Below, piece after piece: positions 11,605-22,910 of a stretch of DNA of 64,000 bases. The stretch's first letter is position 1. The number at the start of each line of letters is the position of its first letter. Made by a program: the position numbers and the translations under genes. Below the pieces are notes generated by a model. It did not search any database, was not told the DNA's origin, and saw only the letters and a program-made list of their open reading frames with translations. Source of the stretch: Beverwykella pulmonaria (Eukaryota; Ascomycota; Dothideomycetes; Pleosporales; Melanommataceae); contig BCHH01000001.1 in NCBI GenBank assembly GCA_001599595.1, positions 726,305 through 790,304 of the forward strand, written 5' to 3'.

Positions 11605-12738
11605 CTACGAAGTAGGAAACACAGGCCAATCCCAGCTATCCGCATTCACCAACAGCTTCTGATCCAATCCCTCCGCCCCCGCAGAAACATACATGACCTT
11701 CGTGAACGCAACTTCAGACCAATAGCTAAATGACGTGTTGCTTGGAATAAACGCCACATCCCCAGTAATCAACATGACAGTCTCTCCTGCAAGTGTGAGG
11801 GACAAAGCGCCCTCGAGGACTTCGAATGCTGTGTGGCCAGAGAGTGTGTATGTGGGCGTTGTGGTATTGGAGCGGCGAGATACTGTGCTGTGTTAGTAGA
11901 GGAAGAAAGTGAAAGGCAGGCAAGGAAACGTACTGGTAATGGTTCCCTGTGTAAATTCCTTTCCACCCGTGACTGGCGTAACAAACGACTGCACAATCTG
12001 GTATCCATTCTCTTTGTTCAAAAACTTGGGTCCGTAGTCCTTCGCCACAAAGTACGGAGTCCCATTCACATCGGGAATGCTATCCGCCGTACTATGCCAC
12101 CCGCTGCCACTCGGCGCGCTCCCATTCACCAGATCCCTCCTTGGAGCAAACTCCAGCTCGGCATACACATCGAAGCTCTGCAGCGCGGAAATGACCTCCG
12201 CTGGCGGACTTCCACTCGAGTTGCTGGACGCTGCGGCGGGTACATACGGCGAGTTCGTGCTGGACGTGTAGTTGCTGTCCGCGAGGAAGAAGAATAATTC
12301 TTCGAATCCGCCTGGGGAGATCACTCCAACCATCTCTGTGTCCGGATCTAGTACCTGGAATGTATGTGTGGTATTCCTAGGCACGGATCCATAATCTCCC
12401 ACAGTCAAAAGCCGCGCTTCGTCTTCAGCCCAGAGCTGGAAGCGCCCTTTGAGGCAGAAGAAGTTCTCGTGGTGCGTTTGGTGGTGGTGCGGGAGAACTC
12501 CTAAATCGCTTGAGGACGGTGCAGAGGTACTGAGCAGAGAGAAAGCACCGCCTGATGAAGCGCCCGTAACGGGGAAGCGGTAGATTTGTTGGCCTATTGC
12601 TACGGCTTGGGCGGGTGCGTAGTGCTCGATAACATAGGAGCGGACGTAGGTAGGTGCATTATCGACGTAAAGAGCGCTGCGACTTGTTGCGAGACGGGAG
12701 AAAGCCGCAAGGACGGCGAGAGTACTAAGAGAGTGCAT
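11605..12738 (-). CDS. Secreted quercetin 2,3-dioxygenase-like bicupin
   Basis: Copper-type bicupin predicted to open the flavonol ring of quercetin with release of CO; secreted. Minus-strand exons 12738..11934 and 11882..11605 (51-nt intron) give 360 residues. Residues 1-20 form a signal peptide (MHSLSTLAVLAAFSRLATS). The metal site of the first cupin is seen as His84, His86 and Glu91 in LPHHHQTHHENFF plus His125 in NTTHTF, the expected HxHx4E...H set. The second cupin contains YTLSGHTAFEVLEG and GDVAFIPSNT. Several N-x-S/T sites are present. An in-frame ATG 51 nt upstream (12789) would bury the signal peptide, so I prefer 12738. Substrate assignment rests on family resemblance; pirin-like or other bicupin activity is possible. 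Confidence 0.85.
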
Positions 12739-13784
12739 GATGGCAGAACGATCTTCAGATGGAAATGAGTGTAGATGAGGAACTGACACAAAATTCGAGG
12801 TCTCACGAAGATCGACTTTATAAGAGAAGGAACAAACAAATGCCCCATATTTTTTCTACATACCTTGCAGAGGGCACTAACAGAGGTCCCGAGGTGGATA
12901 CATGCCGCGTTCAATGCCGTGGGCTCGTCAATCGGGCATTGTGGTTGAAATATCAGGGGCGATGCATTCGCCATCTCCTCCCCTGTTGCTATGTTCCTCC
13001 TCCGTTCACAACTTGACAACCCACTTCACAAAAGAAAACTTTTCATCCTTCTTATACGGTATCAATAGACAACTCTCGAAGTACAAGATAGTTCGTTAAT
13101 TCCATCTCCCAGAGAGTATCCCCTTCTACCTTCTTAATCTGTAAAGAGGGGAAGTTGAGATGCAGATGCTCCAGCACAGGCCCCGCCAGGTACCTAAGCT
13201 ACTCTGGCCAGTGATGCGCTTTAAACCAGACATAGAGGGGAATGTCGAGTGGCCGCAAACGCGTCGCTCCCGGGATTGTTGCAAGGTTCAGGGCAACAGT
13301 TCTAGGAATTCAATCTGGACGTTGTTCCCGATTAAGTAGGATCTGCGTGGTTGATCCTAACTCCACACTTCGGAGATATAATTCGGTAATCGACACAGAC
13401 TAAGAATTTCCATCTCACAGTTGTGCGTAGAGGCGTTGTTTTGACTGAAGTGTTGTGGTACTGTCGTGGTGCACTTAACCCTGGAAAGACACTTGGTTCA
13501 CTTGTCAGGATGAATTTGTTTTGGCGTGCCTGTCAAAACGTTAGCTTCTACCTTTAAATTCCCCACATTACACAAACGGGTCCACTCCAAAAGCCTCGTG
13601 GCCTCCGAAATGAAAACTCGGGGCATCGGGATATATTGCACCGGAGCAACCCCGCAAAGCGGCTATGGAAAGCTTAGCGAAAGCAAGACGATTTGTTTCC
13701 ATACATTCCTTGGCCCAGATTGAAGGACTTGATGACGCTTTGAAGTACCTGTAGGAACATTTCTCGTCATTACTCAAGCGCTGA
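12739..13784. other. Intergenic region
   Basis: No coding frame that I can support. The right end grades into the aldo-keto reductase relic. Confidence 0.35.
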
Positions 13785-14307
13785 GCAACACCCATGGTTC
13801 CCGCGCCTTGGTTCTTCTTCCCGTCCAAGTCCTTGTGAAAGTTCTACTGGAAGTTCCAAATTGGGAGTAGACCAACACAATTCATCGAACTTGAAACGGT
13901 TTGACATGGATTTGGCACTCCAAGACCAACTTCGATAGATCATTGAAGCGGAGCTTCTTGTCAATTTGGTTAATCTTCCGCACGTCCTCATTCGGAAACT
14001 TGAAGTCGCCCTCAATATTCAACTCGATGCGGCTCTCCGCCTTGAACTTCGGATTAACAGAGACTCCCTGTGCGATTCTCCTTGCCAAAGCCACTTGCCG
14101 GCCTGACTTTCCATGCTTCTTGCCATCCCAAATGAGGGCAGTGTCATCTATCAACTTTCTGAAGTCTTTGCCCAAGTCGTAAATCTCGTTTCGGTTGCCG
14201 AAAGGAGAGTATTGGGTCACATGGATGCCTTTCTGCTTGTGGAAGTCGGTGAATGGGTATGTTGGGGAGTTACAGAATGGATGAATGTGAGTGCGAATAA
14301 GCTTCAA
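13785..14307 (-). pseudogene. Aldo-keto reductase relic (C-terminal half)
   Basis: The minus strand encodes the C-terminal half of an aldo-keto reductase and nothing of the catalytic N-terminal half. Seen in one frame from 14307: THIHPFCNSP, FHKQKGIHVTQYSPFGN, HGKSGRQVALA, GVSVNPK and RIELNIEGDFKFP, then IDKKLRFNDLSK. That frame stops at 13882 after a sequence unlike the family, while another frame near 13800-13840 contains FHKDLDGKKNQ, the usual C-terminal end. So the gene has lost its 5' half and has at least one frame break. The family alanine-tryptophan after QVALA reads Ala-Arg. The missing half would lie where the Nudix gene promoter now is. Confidence 0.75.
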
Positions 14308-14422
14308 GATAAATAAGCGATCATGTCACGTGCTCTCTCGATTTAGGCGATCCCTTTAGGCTTCAAAATTTCACCTCTCCCGATCTGACTTTCCGCACGC
14401 CTCATCTCACACCTCTTTCAAA

Positions 14423-14977
14423 ATGGCAAAATCTTCCTTTCCAACTTGTCAAATACCCTCGGAACACTTCGTCGAAAGCTGTGGTGTGGTCCTGTTCGAC
14501 CTCTCGCAACCGCAGGCAACGAAAGTGTGCTTGGTCCATTTCGTGAAAAAAGACGAATGGCTTCTAGCAAAAGGACGCCGTAACTGCGGGGAGAACCGAA
14601 AGGATGCCGCATTGAGGGAGGTTATGGAAGAGACGGGCTATCAATGCCATCTCCATCCGGTCACAATGCCCACGCGAGCTCCACCAATGGATGAAGAAGC
14701 AAACGTGCGGGATAAATCGCGCATATATCACAATATCACAGAGCCATTCATGCTCACAACTAGGGAACTAGCCGGTGGAGGGAGCGTTAAGCTCATATGG
14801 TGGTACATTGCAGCACTCGATGAGGATTCGGGTGCGAACAAGCTGCCGGGAGAGAAGGATTTCAGACCAGAGTTCTTTCCTTGCGCGGAGGCTATTGAAA
14901 AACTTGCATGGCCGGCTGACCGTAAGGTTCTCGAGAGAGCAATCGAGCTGATAGAGGGTTCACATCAGAGCAAGTAA
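14423..14977 (+). CDS. Nudix hydrolase
   Basis: Hydrolase of nucleoside diphosphates linked to another moiety; acts with Mg or Mn ions. Single exon, 184 residues. A complete Nudix box is seen at residues 51-73: G51, E57, R65, E66, E69, E70 and G72 in the order Gx5Ex7REUxEExGU. The surrounding region (VESCGVVLFDLSQ before, IWWYIA after) fits the alpha/beta/alpha fold. No targeting signal is evident. Diadenosine or diphosphoinositol polyphosphate hydrolase activity is possible, but the substrate cannot be inferred. It converges on the GST gene, 124 nt apart. Confidence 0.9.
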   Translation: MAKSSFPTCQIPSEHFVESCGVVLFDLSQPQATKVCLVHFVKKDEWLLAKGRRNCGENRKDAALREVMEETGYQCHLHPVTMPTRAPPMDEEANVRDKSRIYHNITEPFMLTTRELAGGGSVKLIWWYIAALDEDSGANKLPGEKDFRPEFFPCAEAIEKLAWPADRKVLERAIELIEGSHQSK

Positions 14978-15101
14978 CCTCTGTCACTGCGAGTAACTCA
15001 TCATGAATCAGAGGGACGGAAAAGGTCTTAAACAGGGAATTTCCCGTTGAAACTGCTATCTTAATTACTCTGCTACTCCTACTCTGGCTGATTTGATACG
15101 C

Positions 15102-15984
15102 CTAGTCATCTTTCTTCAGCCATTCCTTCGACGCATCATAGACGCTGCCAAACGCCGGATCAATAGAGAGGAAGCGCTCGAAAACATCTGGATCGATGCG
15201 CTTCAAGGAATGTAGGAACGATACCAAAATGAAGTCAGCGTACGATACTACCGTTGTGTCAGCTCAATACCTCATATTCCCCTTGAACAATAGATTTCTC
15301 ACCTGTCTTCCCCAAGAAGAACGGCCCTCCATTCTTCTTGAGTAATCCAGCCATCTCCTCTGCCGGCTTCTGCACATCTTCCCAATTCTTCTCTCCAGCC
15401 TTCTCCTGTTCGAGCTGCGACAACGGCATCCCGAACCGCTCCGCACGCGTTAGTTCAAAAAAATCCACCGACCGCTTGTTTAGCAGTACTCGTGAGACCT
15501 TTGGGAGCAGCTGTGGGAGCAACGGCTTAATCAGGTCTCCAATCGCGTGTTTAACATGCACAACGATGGGGTCGTCCAGGTGAAGCGAAGGAGTCGGATA
15601 TCGCTTCTCGAGCTCATGCACGATCTTCCATGAGTCCATTATCACAGTTCCATCGTCAAGGCTGACGGTTGGGCTGGTGTAGTCGGTCGAATAGCCAGGG
15701 GCGTTGGGATCGTTTGGTGAAAGCCCTCTTGATCTCATCAGTATTGCCCGTAGGTACATTACCGATTAAACGTGCGAACTTACAACGCCTTGAACGTCGG
15801 AGCGAGATCCGGGTACTCGATCCATTCCGTCTTGTAGTCGATACCCTTGAAGTTTAACGCCATGCGAGCTTATATCGTCAGCTTATTTCGCCTCAGGTGT
15901 TCAGTACATACGCTTCCATGGATTCAAGCTCCATGACTTGCACGGTGGCTTGCTGGGGATATCGTAGAGAATGATTTTCGACAT
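15102..15984 (-). CDS. Glutathione S-transferase-like protein
   Basis: Predicted GST, conjugating glutathione to electrophiles or acting as a related thiol enzyme. Minus-strand exons 15984..15912, 15868..15784, 15727..15303 and 15247..15102 give 242 residues. The thioredoxin-like half begins MSKIILYDIPSK and continues CKSWSLNPWK, MALNFKGIDYKTEW and DLAPTFKAL. The conserved SDG-type turn region reads DDGTVIMDSWKI. The helical half contains FFLGKT, then SYADFILVSFLHSLKRID, which is typical of fungal GSTs of the etherase-like type. The stop follows EWLKKDD. Three of four junctions are fixed by homology; the third exon start (15727) could shift by 6 nt. Confidence 0.87.
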
Positions 15985-16983
15985 TGTGGGATCTAGCAGG
16001 TGGGTCCTTTAGTTGTTGTGTAAATTTTTGTTGTTGTCTGCTGATTATGGGGGGATTTATGTTCCCCGCTGGATGTATTTGTATTCGGCCGCGGAGTGTG
16101 AAAGAGGAGGTCTGACGTAATTAATGGACACTCAAATGCGGATAATACGAACCATCCTTCGGCGGATCATTACTTTGAATTCCTTCACTCGAAAGCTTGT
16201 CAGGTTGTCTTCGTGGTGTACTGGGTAGCATCTGTGAACTCTCGCTAAGACTTTCCCTTTCCGTTGGCGCACCATTTGACATTGAATTTTTACCGTCACA
16301 ATGCGCGAAAGTTTGAGTACATCTTCTCAAATGGATGAGTAGCAACTTTGGAGCCTTAACCATAATTAAAAGCTCTAATACACGGTGAACTATTTCCCAT
16401 AGAGGCTCTTTTTGGCGGATACAACTGATTATGGGAGCGCCCGGGTGCTTGCGCGAAGGCTGAGTAAAACTTCTTCGGTCATGATCAACCTATACTAGCT
16501 GTACAAAAGAGATGTCCTCCTCCACCGATCTCGTTGGGGTGAGGGTCGTGTGTTCGGTGGGGTTTTGTCTGTCGATTACTTCCGTTCGTTGTTGATCTCC
16601 CTGATGAATGGGCATGGTGTTCAAATGCCTATAAAGTTATGCCGCGTTGATTGATGACGAAGCAAGCAGCTGACAGAGAAACCAAGACCCGTTCCCTGCA
16701 CCATGCACCCAAGCCTTCAACCCGTGCCTGAGGTGGATTTAAGCAAAGTAGCTCTTCGCTACGGCGCACTATGCGTACATAAAATGGACACTCCAAGGCC
16801 GAGCAGTTGAGAGAGCGATCCCTCCCATTGCCCAGTACTTCCACGCGATCTCTCAACCCGACCCACATTGAGCTAGGCCAGTAAGACTTGTGCCGATTCC
16901 TCGGGTTTTCTCAAATGATCACGAGGTCGACTGGGAAGACAAGAAGGTCATCTACTCACCAGTATTTCTAAGTGTTAACAAGG
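15985..16983. other. Intergenic region
   Basis: GST upstream region and a roughly 1-kb stretch with only small open frames; nothing recognised. Confidence 0.35.
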
Positions 16984-17502
16984 ATGTCCAACCCAAAAAG
17001 CGAGAGAAATATAGTCGACAAGAATATCAACCCATGGAGTCGATCCTGCCTATTGGTTGAGATTGAGGCAATGGCGATGACTGATTCGTGTTCTACCAGC
17101 TACGCCATCTATAGGCCTGGCAAAAGGGGGTCAGAACTGGTGAGCCCCCGGCGGATGGCTGGCATGACACAAAGTGCCGCTGTGGTCACTGTGATCAATT
17201 CGGATGGAACATCTAGGGATATCTGGATGCTAATCAACTGCTGCCACGTCAGCTATTACGAAGAGGAGATATACTACTTTGGACATGATGACCAGATGTG
17301 GTGTTATCTAAAGCATGGTAACGACGTTACGGGGGTCAGCCTCCGGATTGCGAGAAACATCGACGGTATTAAGGACCAGAGTGAGGTGTATGTACCATAT
17401 GCAGAACAGTGGAAAGAGTCAGAGGAGGCTCTTCGTGAGGAAGCGGGGTTGGTGGCTGCCGTTAGAATGGACAATGGGGATCTGACGAGGATCGTGGGGT
17501 AG
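16984..17502 (+). CDS. Unrecognised ORF, hypothetical protein
   Basis: Open frame of 172 residues from ATG 16984. I recognise no family. It has mixed composition with Trp, Cys and Tyr residues (DIWMLINCCHVSYYEEE, YYFGHDDQMWCYLKHG), no signal peptide and no membrane segment, and a Glu-rich helix near the end. It stands alone in a gene-poor stretch, so it may be a lineage-specific gene or chance. Confidence 0.35.
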   Translation: MSNPKSERNIVDKNINPWSRSCLLVEIEAMAMTDSCSTSYAIYRPGKRGSELVSPRRMAGMTQSAAVVTVINSDGTSRDIWMLINCCHVSYYEEEIYYFGHDDQMWCYLKHGNDVTGVSLRIARNIDGIKDQSEVYVPYAEQWKESEEALREEAGLVAAVRMDNGDLTRIVG

Positions 17503-18300
17503 GACGTGAGAGAAAAGAAAGAGTGCATGGATGGAAGATACAAGTCGTTCTGGCAGATGCGATGGAACCTAGTTTCTGTGATTTAGTCCTCCGATTATCG
17601 TACTAGAATAGGATAACTGACGGATTGGTTGCAGCACAACGTGTGACAGTCTTATGGGCACAAGTCAATGAGCATCGCCGCACCCGATTAGACGCAACAT
17701 TTAATTCATTACGCATTGCATGATCAGCGCTCGTACTGCTCTTGAAAATCGGTGATTGCGACTTCGGTGGGATAGAGGATATTGGCTACCTCCCTCATCT
17801 GGCCCTGCTTGGGTTGTTTCTGAAACAAAAGATTCAATGGTCTTCCCGTCAAAATAAGTAGCAAGGCTAGAACAGCTTCCGATACTGTTTTCTGGAAGAT
17901 CAGAAAGATCTATAGTGCCGGATTGTATCAGATTGTCGGTTGAGATGACTGACATCTAGTTGTGCTTTCTGATGGTCTTCTAGTCGTTTTAGAGAATACA
18001 GCAACACTTGGGAAACTCACTTGCCCTTTTCGTCTCTTGACTACAACTGTTTGGCTATTGTTCGAATCCTAGAAATCCTTGCTTGTTTCCTAAAACGAAA
18101 TCTGAGCACCAACCCTTCTGTGCCATATTACACAGAGGGAGCGCACTGCATGAACCTAAGCCCATCCACGATCCCGCGCACGATCCCACAACGAGCTTAA
18201 ATCAACGACACAAAAGCGTACACTTATCTTATTCGCCCGCTTACAACGCATTCATTCTCAACCTGTGGGGACCTTGAACCTGATAAGCTCGACGCAATTC
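17503..18300. other. Intergenic region
   Basis: No coding frame or RNA gene that I can support. Confidence 0.35.
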
Positions 18301-18549
18301 TCAATGCTTCTTAAACAGTCTCACCGCAGGGTCCCAAGCATACACCCCCCAGAAACACATGAAACAGAAAATCAACCATGAGGATCAAGAGTACGCGCCC
18401 TCTTTTAGCCCCCAACCGTCACTCCTCAGAAGGGGCCAAGGCGTCGCGACGGCGCTCCTTTGCTTCATAATCGGTTAGCGTCTATATTTCCAATACACCA
18501 AACGACGACTGACCAACAGAATAACCTGGATAGCTTTAGCAGGACTCAT
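18301..18549 (-). other. Possible small membrane protein gene, structure unresolved
   Basis: On the minus strand an ATG at 18549 opens MSPAKAIQ; a 44-nt GT...AG gap (18525..18482) would join it to TLTDYEAKERRRDALAP ending SEE and a stop at 18419..18421. Below that, a different frame reads WLIFCFMCFWGVYAWDP then AVRLFKKH and stops at 18301. The whole looks like a charged N-terminus followed by one membrane helix and a basic tail, as in small mitochondrial membrane proteins. No GT...AG intron of normal size links the two parts. It may be a real small gene with a splice I miss, a frameshift in the G-rich runs, or a relic. Confidence 0.3.
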
Positions 18550-19016
18550 CAGGACCCGCGAGGCTGTGCTATGGATATCATCCTTTGATTTGGCACCAAA
18601 TGCGGCTGTGGACAAAGCTCAAATACTAGCGCAGCCACTAGAAATCGTGACGCGGGCTTACTGTTCGCCGGTCTCTTTCGAAAGGAACAACTGAGCTTAA
18701 ATTTTGATGACGCTCGATGGATTTCATTTGACTCTCTTTCTAACTCACTAATCCATCCTTTTTCATTTTATATCTGCGAGCTTTCTCTCCTACGCTATCC
18801 ACTGCTTCATTTGTCCAACTACATGCGTAACTAATTAGCTGCTACCCCGACTTTTGGCCCCCAATCCTTAGATCGCCACATGGGCCCCAGGGCTCGGAAA
18901 ACCCGCGTCAGACCTACGGGAGGATTTGCTTAAGAGGCTTGAAGGCGTCGCAGCCGTGCGAAAACTGAATACCTTTTCCCCATTACGATCACTTTCGTCA
19001 ACCGTTTCGCGCAGCC
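18550..19016. other. Upstream region of the membrane protein gene
   Basis: Noncoding as far as I can see; it contains pyrimidine-rich tracts and leads into the ATG at 19017. Confidence 0.35.
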
Positions 19017-21379
19017 ATGGATCCGGATCGCCCATCACCGGTCCGCAACGACAAATCCGGGGCTCGGTTTAGTAGGAGGGACGATGAACCCGCTGCAAAC
19101 AATCAATCACAAATTCCACAGGATAACCCGCTAGTCAGCCCCCTCTTGGGACAGGAACAATTTGGCGCGAGCATTGCCGGAAGAGACAGCGACCACGCAG
19201 TACACAATCCATATGATTCCCTGGTCAGCCCGCCGTTGGCACAAGAGGGCTTTGGTGTGAGTATAGGCAGAAGAGACAGCGACCACGCTCCGTCCGAGCT
19301 GCAAAATCCTTCTGGTTCGCCGGCCAGCTCCCTCAATGAAACCTACGGTGGGAGAAAGGGCGGGAGCAACAGCTCCACCCCCTTCGTACCTCCAGACACG
19401 CCCTACGACCCACCCTACAACAGCAACAATCCATACGACCCCCCAGACGGCTTTGAATCCCATATCGCGATGCAGCACATGGACGAGCCGCCTTCAGCAA
19501 CCACGTCATCTCCCATGATGGGCAAAAAAGGCGACTATGGATTCATCCAACAAAACACATATGACAGCGACACGCGATCGCTCCTCAGCGTGGCTAAGAA
19601 ATACGATCACCGCGATTCGCGGAAGTTCCTGCTCAAGACCGGGTCGTACCGGTTTCTGATCACGTTGTTGTTCTGCGTGCTGATTGCGCTATCGTTGAAA
19701 GCATACGAGGGATTCCGAACACCCCTCGTCATCAACAAGCAGCAAGTCCGAGTCTTTAACGCGCTCATGCTGGGCCTATCTCTGGGACTCGGATTAAATC
19801 TTGCGTCGTCGCTGAAGAGATACGCCGTTATTCTGCGCTGGTCCCTGCTCACGAAGCGCTACGTCTCGCTCGAAGTCTTCGACCTCATCCTCGGACTCGA
19901 GACTTTGACAAAAGTCGGAAAGTTGATGGTCATCTCACTGCCGGGGATCCGGAAAGTAAAGTTCTTGCGGAACTGGCCGTGGTTTCGAGATTCGAGAGAC
20001 GATGGGACGCGGTTGACCTGGATCGTTTGCCTCCTTTGGATTCTGATCAACATCGGTGCCCAGGTTCTCGTCGCTGCGCTTTCTCTCTTCTGGCCTGTTG
20101 ATCCATCCGATGCGATCCCGATTCTTGCGTACGGCAGTGTGACAGTCTCGGATCTGACGGTGTGGACCGTTGACCCACCAGGCATTAACTGGAACGCATC
20201 TGCGCTACAGGCTGCTTGGTCCTACGGCAACGAGGCAACGAACTATATAGTATATCCCGTCAACAGCTCTCAGACAGACCTGTCTTCCTTACCTGGAACT
20301 CCCATGTACCAAGGCGACGGATTCTACGAGTACCGATTTCTCAGCCGGAACCCAGACCACCTGTATACCAACTACATGGTCTCCACGCGGAAGGTCCAGG
20401 CACGAGCAACGTGCCAGCAGTTACAAACCCGTGGGAAATATGTAGAACCTGATGAAGGCCCGATGTATATCTGGGGAAAGGTGAGAACGCTTCGTACTGC
20501 ACTTCTGTCGCAGCGAGACTCCAACTAACCCCTGACTAGGAAGAAGGCAAAGACTTTGCAAAATACCTGCTCCCCCAACGCACCACCGGCTCCCTATCCT
20601 GGATCGGCTCAAAATGGGAGGACTGCGGCCCACGCTGCACAAACTTCACTGTGTACCAAGACTCAGACGATGAGGAAATCGCACAGCCTTCTTTGTTCCT
20701 CTGCGAAAACAAGCTCTCTCCCATCGAGGGTGGAGAGAAAGACTTTGACAATTTGAAGCAAGAGGACTATGAGCATATTTATAGTAACGACGAGTTTGCG
20801 CGGATCGCTACGGGTGCTATTGCGTGGACTGGGTATGATTTGAACGGGTGGGAGGATCGGCAGACGAGGTCATATCTGAGAGGCTCGAAGTGGAGTCCAT
20901 ACCCGACTATTACGAAGGCGCAGGTCGAGGACCTGATCGCGAGATATACAATTGGCGCCATCGCTGCCTTCGATGACCACGGGCTCCGCTACGAGGTCCA
21001 GAACCAGAATAAGAGGCCGGTGCAGGGCCAACAGTTGACTGTTGATTGGGCTTGGGTGCTTTCACTCCTTGGCGCCATCTGTTTCATCCAGTTCGCAGCT
21101 CTTGTTTGCCTCATTGCTTTTGCAAACAAATCAATCATACGGGATGAGAGCTTTCTGAGCTTGGCCATGCTGCTGCGTCCCGTTATGAACCGGATTGGGA
21201 AAGAGGGAATGAATCTGAGCGGTGAAGAGATCAAGAATCATCCGAAATTGAGGTGGAAGAAGATCAGATATGATTACAGAGAGGGGAAAGAGGGAGAACC
21301 AAACCAGGTGGATATCTTCTTTCAGGGGAAGGATATGATGGATCCAAGACGGAGCTGGGCGAGTGGGGTATATACTTAG
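19017..21379 (+). CDS. Multi-pass membrane protein of unknown function
   Basis: Exons 19017..20480 and 20540..21379 give 767 residues. I do not recognise a named family. The first 190 residues are Pro/Ser/Asn-rich and disordered, with two imperfect copies of a unit (VSPLLGQEQFGASIAGRDSD and VSPPLAQEGFGVSIGRRDSD). Hydrophobic segments follow: FLITLLFCVLIALSL, a second around NALMLGLSLGLGLNL, a third TWIVCLLWILINIG, and one near the C-terminus WVLSLLGAICFIQFAALV. Between the third and last lies a large loop of about 300 residues with N-glycosylation sites and paired cysteines (DCGPRCTNF), probably outside the cytosol. The C-terminus is charged. Such an architecture is common in Pezizomycotina plasma membrane proteins of unknown role. 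Confidence 0.8.
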
Positions 21380-21449
21380 TCTGTAGAGTGAATTTTAGGA
21401 ATTCATGAAATGTGGGGTAATGAAATGCCATGAGTGCGATTAGAGGACG

Positions 21450-22645
21450 TCAATTGTCCCTTACAAACACCTCCACGTCCGTCCGTTCGAGAATATACAC
21501 CCAGTGAAACACTTTCGGCGTGTGCATTATCGAGGAGTCTGTACTTCCTTTCTTCACCTCCTGCGAGACCTCAATCTCGTACTGCCACGGTGGGAAATTT
21601 TAGTTAGCATGAGACTTTGTAAGAAGAGAAAGCCGAGAAGCGGGGAAAAGAGACGGACACGAAAAGATTGAACACGGCACCATCTGAAACACACAATTGA
21701 GTGAAATGAAGCGAACATGGTAATACTTACCCTCTCCACTAGTGTCCAGAGAGTACCTGGATCCGGAAGCCCGCTTTCAATCATATCTTGCGGAATGTCA
21801 TCAATATCGTCGTCGAACTCGCTGTCAAAGTCGTCCAACTCTGCAATGGCTGGGTTCGATACTGGTTTGTGAGGTGCAGTTTCGCCCAGACTACGTTGCA
21901 AGAACGGGAATCTCTCCTGAGAATATGAGAGCGCTATCCAGCGAGCCTTGGGCTTAGCTATGAGCGCGAGGTGGATGGCGAGAATATGCACCGGATGAAT
22001 CGGCTCGTATGACTGAGTTATCTGTGAGGTAGAGGCGTTTGGAGAAGTTGTGATGTGGTATGGGAGAGGTACGTGGATGTCGTCTGCGCAGGCTATGGAA
22101 TCGGAAGTGGACTTGTCGACGATGATAGAATAGGTTGATAACTTGCAGGCGTTGAGCAAAGAGGTAGGTGACAGGAGATTTGCAGATGACCACCGCATGA
22201 ATGAGGGACTTGAAGCCTCCTTGGAAGGTGTCTGTGGAGTGGCCGTCGTCTTCTGTTCCGTGCTTTCTTTACTGTTCGTGGTGATGTTCCTTGCCTCGAT
22301 TTCATCGGATAGAGTGTTGTTTGCATCGTTTTTGTCTTCACTGCTCTGCGCCACGAAAATCTCGACTTCACGCTTCCTTCCAACCTCGATAGCGACTTCT
22401 GAATAGTCAAGGTTGTGGATCTGCTCTGGACGGGTCACATGCGCTCGAAGGTGGTACGATAGCAGCGAAGTGCCGCACCCAATATGTAAAACTTGCGGAT
22501 CCTGGTCATGGATCTCCTTTAGCGCATCTACCAAGTATGGATCCAGCGCGGTTGGTGCCTCGAGCCATTCGAAGGGATTCGAATTGCTCGTGAAGCGGTC
22601 GTTCCAATACTGGCGTGAGCCGAACGATGGTGGTTGCAGAGGCAT
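21450..22645 (-). CDS. Class I SAM-dependent methyltransferase
   Basis: Predicted S-adenosylmethionine methyltransferase, of the type that includes eukaryotic protein-lysine methyltransferases related to METTL12/EEF1AKMT4. Minus-strand exons 22645..21731 and 21581..21450 give 348 residues. Seen: YWNDRFTSNSNPFEWLEAP near the start, SAM motif I VLHIGCGTS at residues 52-60, then HNLDYSEVAIEVGRKREVE, and a DKSTSDSIACAD motif. A charged linker of about 50 residues sits in the middle. The 149-nt intron is longer than usual here; the phase-0 join LVER/YEIEV restores the C-terminal strand ending in YILERTDVEVF. The 3' end lies 70 nt from that of the convergent membrane protein gene, so the transcripts probably overlap. 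Confidence 0.8.
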
Positions 22646-22910
22646 GGATATCTGGAGCCCGGATGTTTCAGTACATGGTTAATTCATAAGGCATGTCTAT
22701 CTCGGCAGCTCACTTGAGAGTTCAGTGTGCTTTGAATGAAAAGAATTTCATGTCATGAGTAGGTTGCGCTGCCGGGCTCAAGAAGAAGGAATGACGAGGT
22801 TGCTCGGCGCTCGGGCCAACATCTTTCCGCAAATTGAAGATCTTCGCATCTCGCATCTCCCCATCACAACTTTTCTCAACCACACTGCCCCTGCAGCGTC
22901 ACTCGCCGCA

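Noticed and set aside
18060..18090. TGTTCGAATCC, a tRNA T-arm-like string
   Set aside because: No matching acceptor stem, D-arm or anticodon arm upstream.
21601..21690. Extra exon in the methyltransferase intron (ATGGTGCCG...)
   Set aside because: Its inclusion breaks the frame, while a direct join 21731 to 21581 is in phase and gives a sensible C-terminus.
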